A stretch of 64,000 nucleotides of DNA. Origin: NORP240 sp038134485 (GTDB lineage Bacteria > Pseudomonadota > Gammaproteobacteria > Pseudomonadales > Pseudohongiellaceae). The stretch covers positions 9,282 through 73,281 of the forward strand of contig JAYPVG010000013.1 of the NCBI GenBank assembly GCA_038134485.1. The letters are read 5' to 3'. The notes below the pieces were generated by a model, which was not told where the DNA came from, did not search any database, and saw only the letters and a list, made by a program, of their open reading frames with translations. A program made the position numbers and the translations under genes. This document shows, piece by piece, positions 63,978 through 64,000 of this stretch (position 1 is its first letter; the number at the start of each line of letters is the position of its first letter).

Positions 63978-64000
63978 CTATTTGGATGCCTGACGATGTC

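Noticed and set aside
1..64000. tRNA, rRNA, CRISPR, transposon, prophage or integration site
   Set aside because: Looked for on both strands; no array of repeats, tRNA-like cloverleaf, transposase, integrase or long terminal inverted repeats was seen.

Overview
The window reads as one contiguous piece of a free-living, aerobic Gram-negative chromosome, most likely a marine gammaproteobacterium. That placement is my inference from the gene content: a cbb3-type oxidase, RimK with its partner enzymes, a TonB receptor, HD-GYP signalling, and many exported PQQ, haem and copper proteins. No marker gene fixes the taxon. I see no tRNA, rRNA, CRISPR array, insertion sequence, integrase or phage gene, and no recognisable DNA-binding transcription factor. 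Coding density is high and most products carry Sec, Tat or lipoprotein signals, so this is largely a periplasmic and outer-membrane oxidative gene neighbourhood.

Layout. 0.1-7.8 kb: three tandem NHL beta-propeller proteins of the PAL-like type, a small exported protein, a divergent nuclease-fold protein lacking its catalytic histidine, and a redoxin / haem c / copper monooxygenase fusion. 7.8-16.6 kb: an FGE-like protein coupled to an RnfD-like membrane protein with Sel1 repeats, a hypothetical protein, a large TonB receptor and an HD-GYP phosphodiesterase. 16.6-21.7 kb: a PQQ dehydrogenase, a DUF305-LVIVD fusion and a tiny arginine-rich protein. 22.0-27.7 kb: two Tat-exported PLP enzymes, a class III aminotransferase, a POT transporter and an exported RidA. 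27.9-31.5 kb: an AMP/thymidine phosphorylase overlapping a PRPP synthetase, then a LysM peptidoglycan enzyme. 31.5-41.8 kb: hypothetical exported proteins (including a 42-aa membrane peptide and a divergent paralogous pair), a secreted M18 aminopeptidase, two tandem PQQ dehydrogenases, a gamma-carbonic anhydrase-like protein without a normal start codon, an alginate-export-type porin and a small membrane protein. 41.9-45.1 kb: an N-acyl-D-amino-acid deacylase, a cupin and a Tat-exported protein. 45.1-49.0 kb: a fused CcoN-CcoO-CcoP oxidase, a 57-aa membrane peptide and a dihaem cytochrome, joined by stop/start overlaps or near-overlaps. 49.2-51.7 kb: a RimK-type modification group. 51.9-56.1 kb: a VOC protein, two YceI proteins and another PQQ dehydrogenase. 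56.9-63.7 kb: a propeller plus two haem lipoproteins, then two more haem c-copper monooxygenases flanking a double-cupin lipoprotein.

How it may fit together (inference). The PAL-like propellers next to a PHM-like copper monooxygenase recall the two halves of eukaryotic peptidylglycine alpha-amidating monooxygenase, with haem c and redoxin domains fused to the copper core. PQQ dehydrogenases and c-type cytochromes would pass electrons to the cbb3-type oxidase. The exported PLP enzymes with an exported RidA suggest amino-acid chemistry outside the cytoplasm, with RidA clearing enamine/imine by-products.
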